Assembly (NCBI GenBank): GCA_039184865.1
Contig: JBCDAV010000002.1
Coordinates: 124,001 to 188,000, forward strand
Length of the DNA stretch: 64,000 nucleotides
Direction of reading: 5' to 3'
Source: Thermohalobaculum sp039184865
Lineage (GTDB): Bacteria > Pseudomonadota > Alphaproteobacteria > Rhodobacterales > Rhodobacteraceae
The notes under the pieces are model-generated. The model was not told where the DNA came from. It was given only the letters and a program-made list of their open reading frames with translations, and made no database searches. Within the stretch, counting starts at the first letter, position 1; every line of letters starts with the position of its first letter. The translations under genes were made by a program, and so were the position numbers. Of this stretch, positions 1-8,949 are shown one piece after another.

Positions 1-855
1 TCGTTCCGGCGTGGCAAAGCGTGGGATCGTCAGTGCGCCCGCAATGCCGACAAGGGTCGGAATCGATGCCCAGAAGCCGGCGTCGACGCCATTCATCCCC
101 TTTTCGCGTAGGATCTCGGGCAACCAGTTATTCAGACCGTGGTTTAGGAGGAAGATCCCGATGCTCATCAGCAGAACGATCTGCACTGTCCGCAGACTGG
201 CGATTTCGCGAAACGCTTGCAGGCTCTTGGATTTCGAGTTTCCAACCGCCTTGCCATCGCGGCGGCGTGCTTCGGCGTGGCGAGAGATCCCCCACCAGAT
301 CGCACCGCCAATTAGCACGCACAGTCCGAGAAAGATCAGGACGCCACGCCACGAGCCGATCAGCGGCAGAAGCAAAGAGTTTGAAAGCGACAAGGCCGCA
401 ATCCCACCGAGCGCGGGACCGGTCATATAGATTCCCATTGCCATGCCGCGTCCGACACCTGTGAACCACAGCGCGATGAGTTTTGGAGCTCCGATCGAAA
501 TCAATGGCCCGCCGAGGCCGAAGAGCGCCACGGCCACGAAAAGTGTCGGCCCATCCGGTGCTATGCCACGCAGGAACATCGAGGCGGCCATGACCATGGT
601 CGACAGCAACAACCCGAGCGCCACGCCGATCTTGTCAAGCAGCATCCCGAGAGGAAGGGCCGCGGCGATGTAGGTCAGTTGCCATGCCCCGAGCGTGGCA
701 CCCATTAGACCGTTTCCGATGTCCAGCGTGTCTTTGATTTCCGTGACCAGCGGTGCCGTCGACGCGATGCAGAGCCCAAACGCGAAATAGATCAGCCAGA
801 CGCCGAACAGGACAGTCCAGCGATAGGGATGATCTTTCGACTCGGCAGGGGACAT
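1..855 (-). CDS. MFS transporter, partial (C-terminal end beyond window)
   Basis: An uninterrupted reading frame runs from an ATG at 855 to base 1 with no stop, giving 285 codons of a highly hydrophobic protein. It begins MSPAESKDHPYRWTVLFGVW and has successive membrane segments. A motif between the second and third segments, GMLLDKIGV, matches the G-x-L-x-D-x-x-G loop of major facilitator superfamily carriers. About the first seven or eight helices and the central loop (ARRRDGKAVGNSKSKS) are present. The general look recalls the CynX/NimT-type branch, but the substrate cannot be read. It is divergent in orientation from nothing nearby and lies downstream of the minus-strand secreted protein at 964-1335. 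The family assignment is secure; the substrate is unknown. Confidence 0.8.
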   Translation of the reverse strand, partial: MSPAESKDHPYRWTVLFGVWLIYFAFGLCIASTAPLVTEIKDTLDIGNGLMGATLGAWQLTYIAAALPLGMLLDKIGVALGLLLSTMVMAASMFLRGIAPDGPTLFVAVALFGLGGPLISIGAPKLIALWFTGVGRGMAMGIYMTGPALGGIAALSLSNSLLLPLIGSWRGVLIFLGLCVLIGGAIWWGISRHAEARRRDGKAVGNSKSKSLQAFREIASLRTVQIVLLMSIGIFLLNHGLNNWLPEILREKGMNGVDAGFWASIPTLVGIAGALTIPRFATPER

Positions 856-963
856 CACGGATCCAGAAGGTCTGGTGCAGGTTTGTCTGGCGACCGACCG
901 TATCGTACCGACGGAACAGAGCCTGGGTCTACGTCGCCCGTTGATCGTTCTTCCCCGCGCGCC

Positions 964-1335
964 TCATCGCGCAAGTTCAAGCGTCACCGACTTCGAGCCC
1001 CAACCATGAACACTATCGCGACTTTCGACGCGTACGGAGGAGACAGAGGCCGGGATCTGGACCCCGGACAAGGACCGCGTGAAGGGTTGTTCCTCAACAT
1101 GCGGATGGTAGAGCGTTCGGGTTCCGAACACGGTCCCGTCGGGTCCCACAACGCGCCAGGCGTCAGCGTAGTGATCCCAGCCTGTATCCTGATGCTGCAC
1201 TGTCACATCGAAACGCCAGGTGCCGCCTGAAAAGTGCGCCTTGGCCGCGATCACGGACGGCTCTCCAGCGCTGATCGGCGCTGCGAATAGGCTGCCAAGC
1301 AGTGTGGCTGTTAGGAGTATTGAAGCGCGCCGCAT
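964..1335 (-). CDS. Small secreted hypothetical protein
   Basis: A 123-residue protein starts with a clear Sec signal peptide (MRRASILLTATLLGSLFAA, probable cleavage after PISA). The mature part is about 100 residues with Trp/Tyr/His-rich beta-like segments (FDVTVQHQDTGWDHYADAW) and ends TLELAR. I chose the ATG at 1335 because it places the hydrophobic core right after two arginines; an ATG four codons upstream (1347) is equally possible. It is divergent from yifB, with only about 90 bases between the starts. I do not recognise a named domain. Export to the periplasm is inferred from the signal peptide; the function is unknown. Confidence 0.7.
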   Translation of the reverse strand: MRRASILLTATLLGSLFAAPISAGEPSVIAAKAHFSGGTWRFDVTVQHQDTGWDHYADAWRVVGPDGTVFGTRTLYHPHVEEQPFTRSLSGVQIPASVSSVRVESRDSVHGWGSKSVTLELAR

Positions 1336-1423
1336 GTAGTCCCCCATCTCGCTGCAGCTTAACCCACATTTAACGGTACCGGCGTCACGTTCCAGCGCAA
1401 TTGCGCAAGCGCCGGAGAGTTTC

Positions 1424-2920
1424 GTGGTCACGAGAGCCCATACAGTGGCGTTTCTGGGGGTGGAAGCCCGACCAGTCGAAGTGCAGTGCGCGGTATCACC
1501 GGGGCTACCGTCCTTCCATCTTGTCGGTCTTCCGGACAAGGCCGTGTCTGAGTCGAAGGAGCGTGTGCGCGCGGCAATATCGGCGATTGGACTGGCGTTG
1601 CCTGCTCAGAGGATCACGATCAATCTTTCACCGGCCGATCTTCCAAAGGCCGGGTCTCATTACGACTTGCCGATCGCGCTTGCGTTGATGGGCGCGCTTG
1701 AATTGGTGTCGCCAGACGATCTGGACCGCTTCGTCGCGATGGGTGAATTGTCGCTCGATGGCCGGATCGGGCCGGTGCAGGGTGCCCTGCCGGCAGCGGT
1801 TGCCGCCGCAGGGTCAGATCGTGGACTTATTTGCCCGGAGACGTGCGGTCAGGAAGCCGCTTGGGTCGAAGCGGTAGAGGTGCTCGCTCCGAACTCTCTT
1901 CTTCAGTTGGTAAATCATTTCAATGGACGAGAACCGCTGCCCGCGCCCGAGCCGGGCCCAGTTTCAGCACGACGGTCAGCGGCAGATCTGCTCGATGTCA
2001 AAGGACAGGACACGGCGAGGCGTGCGCTCGAGGTCGCGGCGGCTGGAAACCACCATATCCTTATGGTTGGCGAGCCGGGATCGGGCAAATCCATGCTTGC
2101 AAAGCGTCTGACCGGGATCATGCCACCGATGACGCCGCAAGAAGCGCTGGAGGTCGCGATGATCTATTCGCTGGCCGAAGTGCCGGGCGATGGCGGGATC
2201 TGCCGCGAGCGGCCGTTCCGCGATCCGCACCACTCCACCTCTCGACCGGCCTTGATCGGCGGTGGCAAGTTCGCCCAGCCGGGTGAAATCAGCCTCGCCC
2301 ATCGCGGAGTGTTGTTTCTGGACGAGTTGCCAGAGTTCGACAGGCAGGTTCTGGAGAGCCTCCGCGAACCCACCGAGACTGGCGAAGTTGTTGTCGCACG
2401 CGCCTCGGCGCACGTGAAGTATCCCGCGCGATTCCTGCTCGCCGCCGCGATGAACCCCTGTCGCTGCGGTTATCTTTCCGATCCGTCCCAGGCCTGTTCG
2501 CGCGCGCCTAAATGCGGCGGCGACTACAAGGCGAAGATTTCTGGCCCGTTGCTGGACCGGTTTGACATCCGGATCGACGTGCCTCGCGTTCCGGTGTCAG
2601 ATCTCAAAGCAGCGGGGCATTCGGACAGTTCGGCGCGAGTGCTGAACCGTGTCGAGCAAGCTCGCGTCGCGCAGGCGGATCGGAGCGAGCAGCCGGGACA
2701 CACAAATTCCGAGCTCGAGGGCGAAGCGCTGGAATACGTCGCGAAGCCGGATCACGAAGGCCAGTACTATCTGCACGAGGCCGCAGAGAAGTTCCGATAC
2801 ACTGCGCGCGGATATCATCGCGTGCTGCGGCTTGCGCGAACGCTTGCCGATCTCGATGGATCAGACGCAGTACGCAAGATCCACGTTGCCGAGGCGATCG
2901 GGTATCGAAGGAACCTGTGA
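1424..2920 (+). CDS. yifB: YifB/ComM family Mg-chelatase-like AAA+ ATPase
   Basis: This is a 498-residue protein of the usual family length. The N-terminal third is the ChlI/Lon-like domain (GLPSFHLVGLPDKAVSESKE). The AAA+ core has a Walker A at about residue 216 (GEPGSGKSM) and a Walker B at VLFLDELPEF. Four cysteines follow in NPCRCGYLSD and CSRAPKCGGD, as usual in this family, and then the C-terminal Mg-chelatase domain. In Gram-negative bacteria ComM/YifB homologues act as helicases that promote branch migration during natural transformation. The start is a GTG with GGAGAG at 1414-1419. It stands alone, divergent from the secreted protein at 964 and convergent with the FAD oxidoreductase. 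A competence role in this organism is inference. Confidence 0.93.
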   Translation: MVTRAHTVAFLGVEARPVEVQCAVSPGLPSFHLVGLPDKAVSESKERVRAAISAIGLALPAQRITINLSPADLPKAGSHYDLPIALALMGALELVSPDDLDRFVAMGELSLDGRIGPVQGALPAAVAAAGSDRGLICPETCGQEAAWVEAVEVLAPNSLLQLVNHFNGREPLPAPEPGPVSARRSAADLLDVKGQDTARRALEVAAAGNHHILMVGEPGSGKSMLAKRLTGIMPPMTPQEALEVAMIYSLAEVPGDGGICRERPFRDPHHSTSRPALIGGGKFAQPGEISLAHRGVLFLDELPEFDRQVLESLREPTETGEVVVARASAHVKYPARFLLAAAMNPCRCGYLSDPSQACSRAPKCGGDYKAKISGPLLDRFDIRIDVPRVPVSDLKAAGHSDSSARVLNRVEQARVAQADRSEQPGHTNSELEGEALEYVAKPDHEGQYYLHEAAEKFRYTARGYHRVLRLARTLADLDGSDAVRKIHVAEAIGYRRNL

Positions 2921-2924
2921 CGCC

Positions 2925-2943
2925 GGGAGCCTCCAAGGCTCCC
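2925..2943. terminator. Hairpin between convergent genes
   Basis: A perfect 7-bp inverted repeat (GGGAGCC ... GGCTCCC) with a 5-base loop lies 4 bases after the yifB stop and before the convergent FAD oxidoreductase stop at 3023. There is no clear U tract on either strand, so it is at best a weak or factor-assisted terminator. Confidence 0.4.
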
Positions 2944-3022
2944 TGGCAACATCGCGAAGTCTTCTCGATGCGGCCTGCCCACCCGCCCGCCTCGGAGGCT
3001 CCCGGCCCGACCGCGCTGCCAA

Positions 3023-4219
3023 TCAGATTATAGCTCTCTCAAGGAGCGGCGTTTTCGTGAGAATGCGCTCATAGCCGAGAGCTGAAAGATCAAGCGACCG
3101 GTAGGCCCCGTGAGCGACAATCTCGCTGACGCCACGGCCGACCGCAGGCGACTGTTGCAGGCCGTGACCCGAAAATCCGTTCTGGAAGATGAAGTTGTTG
3201 ACCTCCGGATGAGGTCCGACGATCGCGTTCTGGTCGAGCGTGTTGAAGGCGTAGTGACCGACCCAGGAGTTGACGACCTTGACGCGCTCGAACGCTGGCA
3301 CACGATGGGCAATGGCAGGCCAGAGCTTGTCCTCCCAGATATCATCCTCGTAACTGAAGTCCTCGAAGGACATGGCGGGATCTTCGAAAGGCGGGCATCC
3401 GCACAGAAAATAGCGGCCATCTGACCGCATGTGGCATCCGGATGGATCGATCGTGAGAGGCAGGTCTTGACCGAGGCCGTCCTCCGCATCGAAAATGAAC
3501 GTGTAGCGCCGGCGCGGTTCGACCGGCAGGTCAAACCCGGCCATGCGGGCCGTTGCGGCAGCGCGCGGGCCGGATGCATTGATAAGTGTTCCGGCAGCGA
3601 TCGTCTCGCCTGACTTGAGCGTCACCGACGTAACGCGCGAGCCGTCGCGGCCAATCGCCACCACTTCATTCTGGATATATTCGGCTCCGTTCGCGCGCGC
3701 CTTGCGTTTGAACCAGTCGAAAATCGTTCCCCCGTCGAAATAGCCTTCATCGACAGGGTTGTGGCTGCCGAGAATGACGCCATCGAGATTGTAAAAGGGA
3801 TAGTCGCGGGCGATCTCGTCGGGTGTGAGAATGCGGGTTCCCGCGCCCATGTCCGCCTGGATCCGCTGGCAAATCCGAAGTGTCTCCGCCATTTCCTCGG
3901 TCCCGGCCAGGTACATGTACCCAAAGTCCTGCAGGACGATATCCGGCGCGTCCTCATCGTCCATGTAAGCAGCGAAGTTGCGGATGAAGTCGGCGCCGAA
4001 CTGGCTAATCCGGATGTTCACTTCGGACGAAAACTGCTGCCGGATGCACGAGTTCGTGTGGCTGGTCGAGGCGTTTTCGTAACTCGGATCGCGTTCAACG
4101 ACGAGGATCGAGCCGTCGAAATCGGGGTCGCGCGAAAGCCACCACGCCGTGGACGAGCCGTGAATTGCACCCCCAATGACGACGACATCGTAAGAAGCGC
4201 GGCGAGGGGTCTGCTCCAC
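3023..4219 (-). CDS. FAD-dependent oxidoreductase (DAO/sarcosine oxidase-like)
   Basis: A 398-residue flavoprotein of the D-amino-acid oxidase fold. A dinucleotide-binding signature lies at the N terminus (YDVVVIGGAIHGSSTAWW) followed by an acidic strand end (VVERD). The conserved C-terminal NGFSGHGLQQSPAVG segment is typical of sarcosine/dimethylglycine oxidase-like enzymes. The start is a GTG at 4219, one base after the hyuB stop; the frame stays open upstream inside hyuB, but only this start gives the N-terminal beta strand of the FAD fold. It is the last gene of the operon hyuA-hyuB-oxidoreductase. By context it may oxidise an N-methyl or imino product released by the hydantoinase pair. 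The substrate is not determinable from sequence. Confidence 0.85.
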   Translation of the reverse strand: MEQTPRRASYDVVVIGGAIHGSSTAWWLSRDPDFDGSILVVERDPSYENASTSHTNSCIRQQFSSEVNIRISQFGADFIRNFAAYMDDEDAPDIVLQDFGYMYLAGTEEMAETLRICQRIQADMGAGTRILTPDEIARDYPFYNLDGVILGSHNPVDEGYFDGGTIFDWFKRKARANGAEYIQNEVVAIGRDGSRVTSVTLKSGETIAAGTLINASGPRAAATARMAGFDLPVEPRRRYTFIFDAEDGLGQDLPLTIDPSGCHMRSDGRYFLCGCPPFEDPAMSFEDFSYEDDIWEDKLWPAIAHRVPAFERVKVVNSWVGHYAFNTLDQNAIVGPHPEVNNFIFQNGFSGHGLQQSPAVGRGVSEIVAHGAYRSLDLSALGYERILTKTPLLERAII

Positions 4220-4220
4220 G

Positions 4221-5876
4221 TCAGTCGTCCCAGCCGTAATCGCGCTTTGCGGTCTCGCGCGAGATGTAGCCGCAGTCCACGTCCCGACGTACGAGATCCG
4301 GATCGCGCGAAGCGGGATCGCCATAGCCCGCGCCGCCGGGCAGATCCAGAACCGCGACCCTGTCCGGTGGGATTGCCTGTTTGCCTTTGCCGCGCATGAT
4401 CGTGCCGTCGTCGAGCGTGAACCGGGTCTGTCCACCGTTCTTGCCACCCGCGCGCCCCCGTGCCGGGTGATCCACGCGGTCGAACATCGCTGAGAAATCG
4501 AACTCGTGGCCCGCCGTCGCCCCGATTTCCATGTGTTGTCCCAGACCGCCGCGAAACTTGCCTGCCCCGCCAGAATCCGGCCGCAGTTCCTTACGCCAGA
4601 TGACGATGGGTCCGGTGTGTTCGGTTGCCTCGACGGGCATAGTCATCACGCCGGACGGGAACGCCGTTGCGCTCATCCCGTCGAGTTCCGGCCGAGCACC
4701 GGAGCCACCGCAGTTGAACATCAGGACAGCGGAATGACGTGCTTCCGGGCCATGATTTCCATCCCGTCTCGGACGGAAGTAGAGCTGGAAATTGCAGAGC
4801 GCGCCGCAGCCCTCCGCCGGGACCAGGCCGGGCACAATCTGATCAAGCGCGCCGAGGATCGTGTCCGGGATCATGTGACCCATGACGTGGCGCAGGCAGA
4901 CCGGTGCGGGGTGCTCTGCATTCAGGATAGATCCGACGGGCGCCGTAATTCGGAACGGTGCCAGCGAGGCGGCATTGTTCGGGATTTCCGGCGCAATCGC
5001 GCACTTGAGCCCGTAGCACGCATAGGCCTGCGTGTAGACATGGGGCACGTTGATCCCCTTGCGGCTTATCGGCGAGGTGCCTGCGAAGTCCGCTGCGATA
5101 TGATCGTCATGTACATCAAGCCGAACCTGAAGCGTGACCGGCTCGTCGTAGCCATCGACTGTCATCGAGTTGCTCACCGATCCACGCGGCAGGGCGGCGA
5201 TTTTTTCCACCGTGGCGCGGTGGGAATTTGTCAGGATGAAGTCTGCGATCTCCGTCAGGTCCGATAGAGAGAATTCGCGCAGCATGTCGATCAAACGGTT
5301 GTGTCCGGTCTCGTTGCAGGCGGCGAGCGCGTAGATGTCGCCGACGACCTGATCGGCCTCGCGCACGTTGGCGCGAACGACCCGAACAAGGTCAAAATTG
5401 ACCTCGCCCTTCCTTGCGAAATGCATGATCGGGATGTTCAGGCCTTCTTCGTAGACGCTCTCACCGTCGGCGCCGAAGCCGCGCCCGCCGACATCGACCA
5501 CATGCGCTGTACAGGCGAAGTAGCCGATATGGTTGCCCTCATGAAACGACGGTGTGACCACCGTGATGTCGTGCAGGTGCCCGGTGCCCATCCAAGGATC
5601 GTTGGTGATGTAGACATCGCCATCGGCCATCGTCTCGGTGCCGATCTCGCGCATGAAATGCTTGACGCTTTCGGCCATCGCGTTGACGTGCCCGGGCGTT
5701 CCGGTCACCGCCTGTGCGAGCATACGCCCCTCCAGGTCATATACACCGGCGGAAAGGTCACCTGCCTCGCGCACGCTGGTTGAAAACGCCGTACGCACGA
5801 GGGCCAGCGCCTGTTCCTCGACGACCGCGATCAACCGGTTCCACATCACCTGCAGCGCGATATCGCGATTTTTCAT
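4221..5876 (-). CDS. hyuB: Hydantoinase B/oxoprolinase family subunit
   Basis: A 551-residue protein of the HyuB/N-methylhydantoinase B family, at the family's normal size. Diagnostic segments are NDPWMGTGHLHDITVV near residue 90, ANVREADQVVGD, GCGALCNFQLYFRP, and the C-terminal glycine-rich DLPGGAGYGDPASRD. With HyuA it forms an ATP-dependent hydrolase for cyclic amides such as N-methylhydantoin or 5-oxoproline, acting in the cytoplasm. Its ATG at 5876 overlaps the hyuA stop by four bases (ATGA), which implies translational coupling. The family is clear; the actual substrate is open. Confidence 0.93.
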   Translation of the reverse strand: MKNRDIALQVMWNRLIAVVEEQALALVRTAFSTSVREAGDLSAGVYDLEGRMLAQAVTGTPGHVNAMAESVKHFMREIGTETMADGDVYITNDPWMGTGHLHDITVVTPSFHEGNHIGYFACTAHVVDVGGRGFGADGESVYEEGLNIPIMHFARKGEVNFDLVRVVRANVREADQVVGDIYALAACNETGHNRLIDMLREFSLSDLTEIADFILTNSHRATVEKIAALPRGSVSNSMTVDGYDEPVTLQVRLDVHDDHIAADFAGTSPISRKGINVPHVYTQAYACYGLKCAIAPEIPNNAASLAPFRITAPVGSILNAEHPAPVCLRHVMGHMIPDTILGALDQIVPGLVPAEGCGALCNFQLYFRPRRDGNHGPEARHSAVLMFNCGGSGARPELDGMSATAFPSGVMTMPVEATEHTGPIVIWRKELRPDSGGAGKFRGGLGQHMEIGATAGHEFDFSAMFDRVDHPARGRAGGKNGGQTRFTLDDGTIMRGKGKQAIPPDRVAVLDLPGGAGYGDPASRDPDLVRRDVDCGYISRETAKRDYGWDD

Positions 5877-7945
5877 GATGCGCCCTCCCTGTTCAGGTCA
5901 ATGCAACCGTCAGCGCGCGCGGTCGCAGCGAAACCATGCGGCACGATGATCGTCGTCTCACGCTCGGTGACGATGGATGGTCCAGTGAGCGAGGTGCCGA
6001 TGTCGAAATCGTCGCGATGAAGCACGCCTGCCGGGCGGTGCTGTCCTTCCCGCGCCAAATAGAGATCGCGCTCGCTCGTCGTCTTTGCCACCGCACCGAC
6101 GCTGTCAGGTGCCCCGACGGCGACTGGCTGTGATGCCGGGGTGGCGGCCCGAACCGACCATGACGTGATTTCGATATCGAGCCCGTGCACGACTCGACCG
6201 AACAGAGCTTCATACGCTGACTCAAAGCGATCGCGGTATTGCTCAGGATCTGGTGGGCTGTCCGGCAGGTCGACAGGGATCTCCCACCCCTGCCCAACAT
6301 AGCGGAAATAGCCTTTGGTCTCATAGCTGATCGGAGATGTGGAATCGCATGCCCGAACGAAATCAGCGGCCTCTTTCTGCAATGCGTCCAGGACTTCAGC
6401 GACGAAGGTGGCTGAGAATTCGGACATGCGCAAATAGGTCGAGCGCGTCGCCTCGAAGCTGAAGGGTGCGCGCAGAAAGCCGATTGCGGAGCCGACGCCC
6501 GCACCGTGCGGAACGAGAATTCGTTCCACGCCGAGTTTTTCGGCCAGTCGACCGGCATGGATCGGAGCGGCGCCCCCGAACGCGATCATCGTGTAGGTCG
6601 CGAGGTCCTCGCCATTTTCGACAGCGTGCGCCCGCGCCGCGTTCGCCATGGTCTCGTCCACGACTTCCGAGACCGCATAGGCCGCAGTCACTGGGTCCAT
6701 GTCCAGTTTGCCGCCGACTTCACCTGCTACCGCTTTGGTCGAAGCGTCGACCGAAAGGGGAATACTGCCGCCTGCGAAATCGTCCGGATCGAGCCGTCCG
6801 AGGACGAGATCGGCGTCCGTCACCGCTGGCAACGCACCGCCGCGTTGGTAACAGGCGGGGCCGGGCTCAGATCCCGCGCTCTCAGGCCCGACGCGAACCT
6901 GCCGCATAACATCGACATGCGCCAGGGAACCGCCACCGGCGCCGATCTCGACCATATCGATGACCGGAATCGAGATCGGCATGCCCGAGCCCTTCTTGAA
7001 CCGGTAACTTCGGGCCACTTCGAAGGTTCGCGCCGTCTTCGGCGTGCCGTCCTTGATCAGGCAGATCTTCGCCGTTGTCCCGCCCATGTCGAAGGACAAG
7101 ACCCGGTCCAACCCATGCGCCTTGGCGATATGAGCGGCGAAGATCGCGCCACCGGCCGGACCTGATTCCACGAGACGTACGGGGAATTCGGCAGCACTCT
7201 CAATCCCGATAATCCCGCCGCCCGAATGCATCAGAAACACCGGCGCGGTCACGCCGATTTCTGCCAGTCGATCCGAAAGGCGCCCGAGATAGGCTTTCAT
7301 CAATGGCTTCACGTAAGCGTTCGCGCAGACCGTGTTGAACCGCTCATATTCCCGCATCTGCGGAGATACCTCTGACGAGAGCGAAAGCTCCACACCCGGC
7401 AGCCTATCGGACAGAACCTCCGCAACCAGGCGCTCGTGGCTGTCATTTGCATATGCGTGCATCAGCCCGATCGCGATCGACGTGTAGTCGGTCAGGGTCT
7501 CCGCAAGGGCCTCCACATCTGTACGATCCAACGGACGCAGGACTTGACCTTGCGCGCCGATGCGCTCGTGCAGGACGTGGCGATGATTGCGCGCGATCAG
7601 TGGTTCGGGGAGCCGTAGGTTCAGGTCATACTGCTCGAAGCGGCTTTCCGTGCGCATCTCGATCACGTCGCGGAAACCCTTGGTCGTGATCAGCGCGGTC
7701 TTCGCGCCGCGGCGCTCGATCAGGGCGTTGGTGGCCAGGGTCGTCCCGTGGACAATCGTCTCGATCGTGTCGGGTGCAACGCCGGACTGTTCGCAGACCT
7801 TTACGATGCCATCCAGAATCGCGGTTTCGGGCGCCTCATATGTCGTCAGGACTTTTGCCGAGTGGAGAGTTCCTGCAGATTCCAGCACCACGTCCGTGAA
7901 GGTACCGCCGATATCGACACCCAAACGTACCTGCATTCCACTCAT
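5873..7945 (-). CDS. hyuA: Hydantoinase A/oxoprolinase family subunit
   Basis: A 690-residue ATP-dependent subunit. The N-terminal Hydant_A_N motif is RLGVDIGGTFTDVVLES, followed by an ASKHA-type phosphate loop and SGPAGGAIFAAHIAK and FDMGGTTAKICLI segments near residues 270-310. I chose the ATG at 7945 because GGGGAG precedes it at good spacing; the frame extends about 34 codons upstream without family similarity. It is the first gene of the hyuA-hyuB-FAD oxidoreductase operon. The gene upstream (8193) is divergent, so the promoter must lie within 7946-8192, where I see no convincing -35/-10 pair. Confidence 0.93.
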   Translation of the reverse strand: MSGMQVRLGVDIGGTFTDVVLESAGTLHSAKVLTTYEAPETAILDGIVKVCEQSGVAPDTIETIVHGTTLATNALIERRGAKTALITTKGFRDVIEMRTESRFEQYDLNLRLPEPLIARNHRHVLHERIGAQGQVLRPLDRTDVEALAETLTDYTSIAIGLMHAYANDSHERLVAEVLSDRLPGVELSLSSEVSPQMREYERFNTVCANAYVKPLMKAYLGRLSDRLAEIGVTAPVFLMHSGGGIIGIESAAEFPVRLVESGPAGGAIFAAHIAKAHGLDRVLSFDMGGTTAKICLIKDGTPKTARTFEVARSYRFKKGSGMPISIPVIDMVEIGAGGGSLAHVDVMRQVRVGPESAGSEPGPACYQRGGALPAVTDADLVLGRLDPDDFAGGSIPLSVDASTKAVAGEVGGKLDMDPVTAAYAVSEVVDETMANAARAHAVENGEDLATYTMIAFGGAAPIHAGRLAEKLGVERILVPHGAGVGSAIGFLRAPFSFEATRSTYLRMSEFSATFVAEVLDALQKEAADFVRACDSTSPISYETKGYFRYVGQGWEIPVDLPDSPPDPEQYRDRFESAYEALFGRVVHGLDIEITSWSVRAATPASQPVAVGAPDSVGAVAKTTSERDLYLAREGQHRPAGVLHRDDFDIGTSLTGPSIVTERETTIIVPHGFAATARADGCIDLNREGAS

Positions 7946-8192
7946 CTGCTGCTCCCCGCCTGATTTGGCTAGCGTTAGGATAATCTCCGAACGTGGTCCA
8001 GCCTGATCCAAGCGCAGGAAGCGACCTGCTAACCGTCTGGTAACCAAGTTTGACTATTTATCACCGTGCAGAGACGCGGGATTACATCCCGCTGGTTTCC
8101 GGTGAGCAGCATGGCCGCCCGAAACCTGGCCTGCCGCGCATCGGTCGTTATTGAGACGGGGCTTACGGCTCCATGATGCAAGGAGACAGCCA

Positions 8193-8513
8193 ATGGCAGG
8201 CTTGGTGAAGATCTGGTGGCACGACGGTGCGACGCGCGATATCCGCTACCACGACATTCCGGTCGTCAACGAACCGGAGATCGGCTTCGAGACGGTGGCG
8301 GTCAGCGGAACTCCTGCAAACTCCAACGCGGCCCCGTCGGATGCGACCGTCGCGATCGTCGAGACCGATGTGAACGTACGATATGTCGTTCGCCCGCCGG
8401 GTGGTTCGGCGCTCGCGGACCCGGTGACGAGCAAGCCCATCGCAGCGACAGGTCCGGCGACGGAAAGCATAGGCGTCGCCCCGGGGTACTCGATCTCGTT
8501 CATCGAGGCCTGA
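8193..8513 (+). CDS. Hypothetical protein, 106 residues
   Basis: A short soluble protein begins MAGLVKIWWHDGATRDIRYH and ends GYSISFIEA. It has no signal peptide, cysteine or membrane segment. The middle is rich in Ala/Thr/Val/Pro (AVSGTPANSNAAPSDATVA), suggesting an extended beta or linker-rich structure. The ATG at 8193 is preceded by AGGAGA at 8181-8186, a strong ribosome site that supports a real gene. It is divergent from hyuA and 90 bases before the Hpt gene. I do not recognise a family. Confidence 0.65.
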   Translation: MAGLVKIWWHDGATRDIRYHDIPVVNEPEIGFETVAVSGTPANSNAAPSDATVAIVETDVNVRYVVRPPGGSALADPVTSKPIAATGPATESIGVAPGYSISFIEA

Positions 8514-8603
8514 GTCCCCGCGCCGTCCGTAAACGGATCTTAAACATCTCCGGCGCAAGTTTTCGTATTGCGGGCTGTGGGGGCCTTGCGTCGGGAGATG
8601 CGG

Positions 8604-8936
8604 ATGATTGACAGATCTCGTTTGCGGGAACTCGTCGACGACTTCGGCGAGGACGACTTGATGGATCTGATCGAGTCATTCCTCGAGGAAGCAGCCGAAG
8701 CCGTCGAGGGGCTCCGCGCCATGGTTTCGGAAACCTATTCGGAAGAGCGTTCGCAGCGCTTTCACTTCCTGAAAGGCTGCGCTCTGAACCTTGGCGCGAC
8801 GGAGTTGGGCGAGCTTTGCGAAACCCTTGAGAAGCGCGACGGTGGCTTCTCGGAGAGCGAATACGACGACTTCTGCGTCCAGTTCCAGTCGGTTCAGAAC
8901 TACTTTGCTGACGCTGATCTCAAACTGTCCGCGTGA
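8604..8936 (+). CDS. Orphan Hpt phosphotransfer protein
   Basis: A 110-residue, acidic, all-helical protein. The segment HFLKGCALNLGATELG contains the histidine phosphotransfer signature H-x-L-K-G-x(5)-G, with His54 as the probable phosphoryl acceptor. The length fits a single four-helix Hpt domain. The ATG at 8604 is used because GGGAG ends just before the earlier ATG at 8598, too close for that start. No histidine kinase or receiver gene lies nearby, so it would relay phosphate for partners elsewhere in the genome. A role in a phosphorelay is inferred from the motif. Confidence 0.8.
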   Translation: MIDRSRLRELVDDFGEDDLMDLIESFLEEAAEAVEGLRAMVSETYSEERSQRFHFLKGCALNLGATELGELCETLEKRDGGFSESEYDDFCVQFQSVQNYFADADLKLSA

Positions 8937-8949
8937 TCGGCATGGAATT

